A program made the position numbers and the translations under genes. From assembly GCA_910583775.1 (NCBI GenBank), contig CAJTYD010000051.1, forward strand, positions 1 to 23,704: 23,704 nt of DNA, given 5' to 3'. The stretch is from an uncultured Muribaculaceae bacterium. GTDB taxonomy: Bacteria > Bacteroidota > Bacteroidia > Bacteroidales > Muribaculaceae. This document shows positions 22,681 to 23,704 of this stretch, piece by piece. Within the stretch, counting starts at the first letter, position 1. Every line of letters begins with the position of its first letter. Below the pieces are notes generated by a model. It searched no databases and was not told the DNA's origin. It saw only the letters and a list, made by a program, of their open reading frames with translations.

Positions 22681-22701
22681 ATTACCTGTTTCAGAACTTT
22701 A

Positions 22702-23568
22702 TTAGTTCTGCATTCTGAACTGTACCGGAAGACGGAAGTAGCTTCGCACCGGCACACCGTTGTTTTTACCCGGCTGCCATCTCGGCATCTTCTTCACTAC
22801 GCGGAGAGCCTCGCGGTCGAGGTCTTTGTCGACACCCTTAAGGATAGTCGCAGCGCCTACTGAACCGTCTTTCTCAACCACGAACTGAACTACAACACGA
22901 CCCTGAATGTCATTCTGCTGAGCCGCCTCAGGATAGTGCACGTTATTGTTGAGCCATTTCATAAGTGCGGCCTGTCCGCCGGGGAATTCCGCCTGCTGCT
23001 CGACAGCGACGAAGATCTCCTCCTCTTTGGGCTTCTCAGGCTCCGGTTCTTTTACAACAACCTGTTCCTGCACTGCCTTGAATTTATCAGCGTCATCGCT
23101 ACCTTCCTGAGTAACGACACCGCGAGCGGTGTTGTCCTCTTTCTGGGTATCCATATCCATCACCTCGTTTTTCACCTTGTCGGCGTCGACGATGGCGATC
23201 TGGGTTACCTGGACAGTTGCGAGCACCTCTTCAGGCACCTCGATTTCGGGCTGTTCAAATTTCTGTTCTTCGGGTTCGGGCTCGTCTGGAGCTTCCTCTG
23301 CTTCCTGGGCCAACTGGGCGGCCATCATCTTCTCGCGCTGTTCCTGCAGAGCCAGAGCCTGCTGCTCGGCGCGATAGTCAGACCATTTGTTTAGACCCAT
23401 GATCAGGAAAAATACTACAACCAGACCGATCAAGGTATAGAGAACGGCCATGTTGTGGCGTTTGTCGCTGTCTTTACGAAGCTGATAAGCACCGAACTCT
23501 TTGTTCTTATCCGCAAATACAAGGTTACGCCATTCCGCGGAAGTTAGATCTACTGTTCTTTTAGCCAT
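22702..23568 (-). CDS. tonB: TonB-family energy transducer
   Basis: TonB couples the inner-membrane ion gradient, sensed by ExbB/ExbD, to outer-membrane receptors. The 288-residue protein has a cytoplasmic N-terminus of about 40 residues (with EFGAYQLRKDSDKRHN, typical of Bacteroidetes TonB), one membrane helix (about 40-58), and a Glu/Pro-rich periplasmic spacer (EEAPDEPEPEEQKFEQPEIE and KEPEPEKPKEEE). The C-terminal TonB domain runs from about 196 to 288, with EFPGGQAALMKWLNNN, YPEAAQQNDIQGRVVVQFVV, and a closing PVQFRMQN. It follows an ExbD-like gene by 36 bases and is closed by a terminator. Confidence 0.93.
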   Translation of the reverse strand: MAKRTVDLTSAEWRNLVFADKNKEFGAYQLRKDSDKRHNMAVLYTLIGLVVVFFLIMGLNKWSDYRAEQQALALQEQREKMMAAQLAQEAEEAPDEPEPEEQKFEQPEIEVPEEVLATVQVTQIAIVDADKVKNEVMDMDTQKEDNTARGVVTQEGSDDADKFKAVQEQVVVKEPEPEKPKEEEIFVAVEQQAEFPGGQAALMKWLNNNVHYPEAAQQNDIQGRVVVQFVVEKDGSVGAATILKGVDKDLDREALRVVKKMPRWQPGKNNGVPVRSYFRLPVQFRMQN

Positions 23569-23604
23569 TTTTTCTTTCTGCTTTAAAGGTTAATAAATCT
23601 AACA

Positions 23605-23704
23605 TTACTTGTGATGATGATTCTGATAATCGATCACCATAAGAGAATCCGCCTTGGTCATGTTGTCGATCTGATATTTTGAAATCGAGTTGATCTGCAT
23701 CTCG
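23605..23704 (-). CDS. C-terminal fragment of a probable ExbD/TolR-family protein
   Basis: Only the last 33 or so codons are in the window, reading EMQINSISKYQIDNMTKADS then LMVIDYQNHHHK and TAA. The gene enters from the right edge. The fragment is too short to place by motif alone. The call rests on position, directly before tonB where Bacteroidales keep exbD genes, and on a charged amphipathic ending that fits ExbD tails. If correct, the full protein has one N-terminal membrane helix and a periplasmic domain, and works with ExbB and TonB. Confidence 0.55.
   Translation of the reverse strand, partial: EMQINSISKYQIDNMTKADSLMVIDYQNHHHK

Overview
The window looks like chromosomal DNA of a Bacteroidales bacterium, most likely a Muribaculaceae-like gut lineage (the family is inference). 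Support: near-exact Bacteroidetes housekeeping promoters (TTTG or TTG, about 20 bases, then TAnnTTTG) upstream of several genes; A-rich rather than strong Shine-Dalgarno leaders; a fused BioG-BioC protein; a six-gene Na+-NQR operon; a cluster of ExbD, TonB, small membrane protein, PstS-like lipoprotein and TPR protein; and PorT-type outer-membrane barrels. I see no rRNA, tRNA, CRISPR array, phage gene or transposase gene.

Layout. 1-335 (minus): the start of a GNAT acetyltransferase, cut by the window edge, behind a 56-residue partner; a toxin-antitoxin-like pair. 473-4373 (minus): biotin operon bioA-bioF-bioG/C, with a good promoter overlapped by an inverted repeat. 4391-6856 (minus): priA. 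7001-9393 (plus): two tandem paralogous beta-barrel proteins, a SufT/MIP18-like Fe-S protein, and an LpxH-like phosphoesterase overlapping it by 4 bases. 9394-10033: a gene-poor stretch with a terminator, a 200-bp palindromic repeat, and a promoter-terminator pair that defines a probable small RNA of about 90 nt. 10034-11522 (minus): bioD, a DEDDy 3'-5' exonuclease and a small membrane protein. 11609-12943 (minus): glyA with a very long terminator hairpin. 13031-19018 (minus): nqrA-F. 19101-20898 (minus): a TPR protein with its own promoter and terminator. 20938-21146: a second copy of the palindromic repeat. 21148-23704 (minus): PstS-like lipoprotein, 70-residue membrane protein, TonB and the end of an ExbD-like gene.

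How the genes work together. bioG/C, bioF, bioA and bioD cover biotin synthesis from malonyl-ACP methyl ester through dethiobiotin; bioB is not here. NQR makes a sodium gradient from NADH oxidation. ExbD and TonB transmit ion-gradient energy to outer-membrane transporters. The LpxH-like enzyme and the beta-barrels belong to outer-membrane biogenesis and content.

The strongest unexplained signal is the palindromic repeat family: 9481-9681 on the plus strand and 20938-21146 on the minus strand, plus a possible fragment at 9731-9752. The two full copies share an ordered set of motifs. Their apical 14-nt hairpins have different sequences, but compensatory base-pair changes keep the stem. Both copies lie just after a terminator-like hairpin of the upstream gene and before a consensus promoter on the same strand. 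The second signal is the stand-alone small-RNA candidate at 9822-9911.
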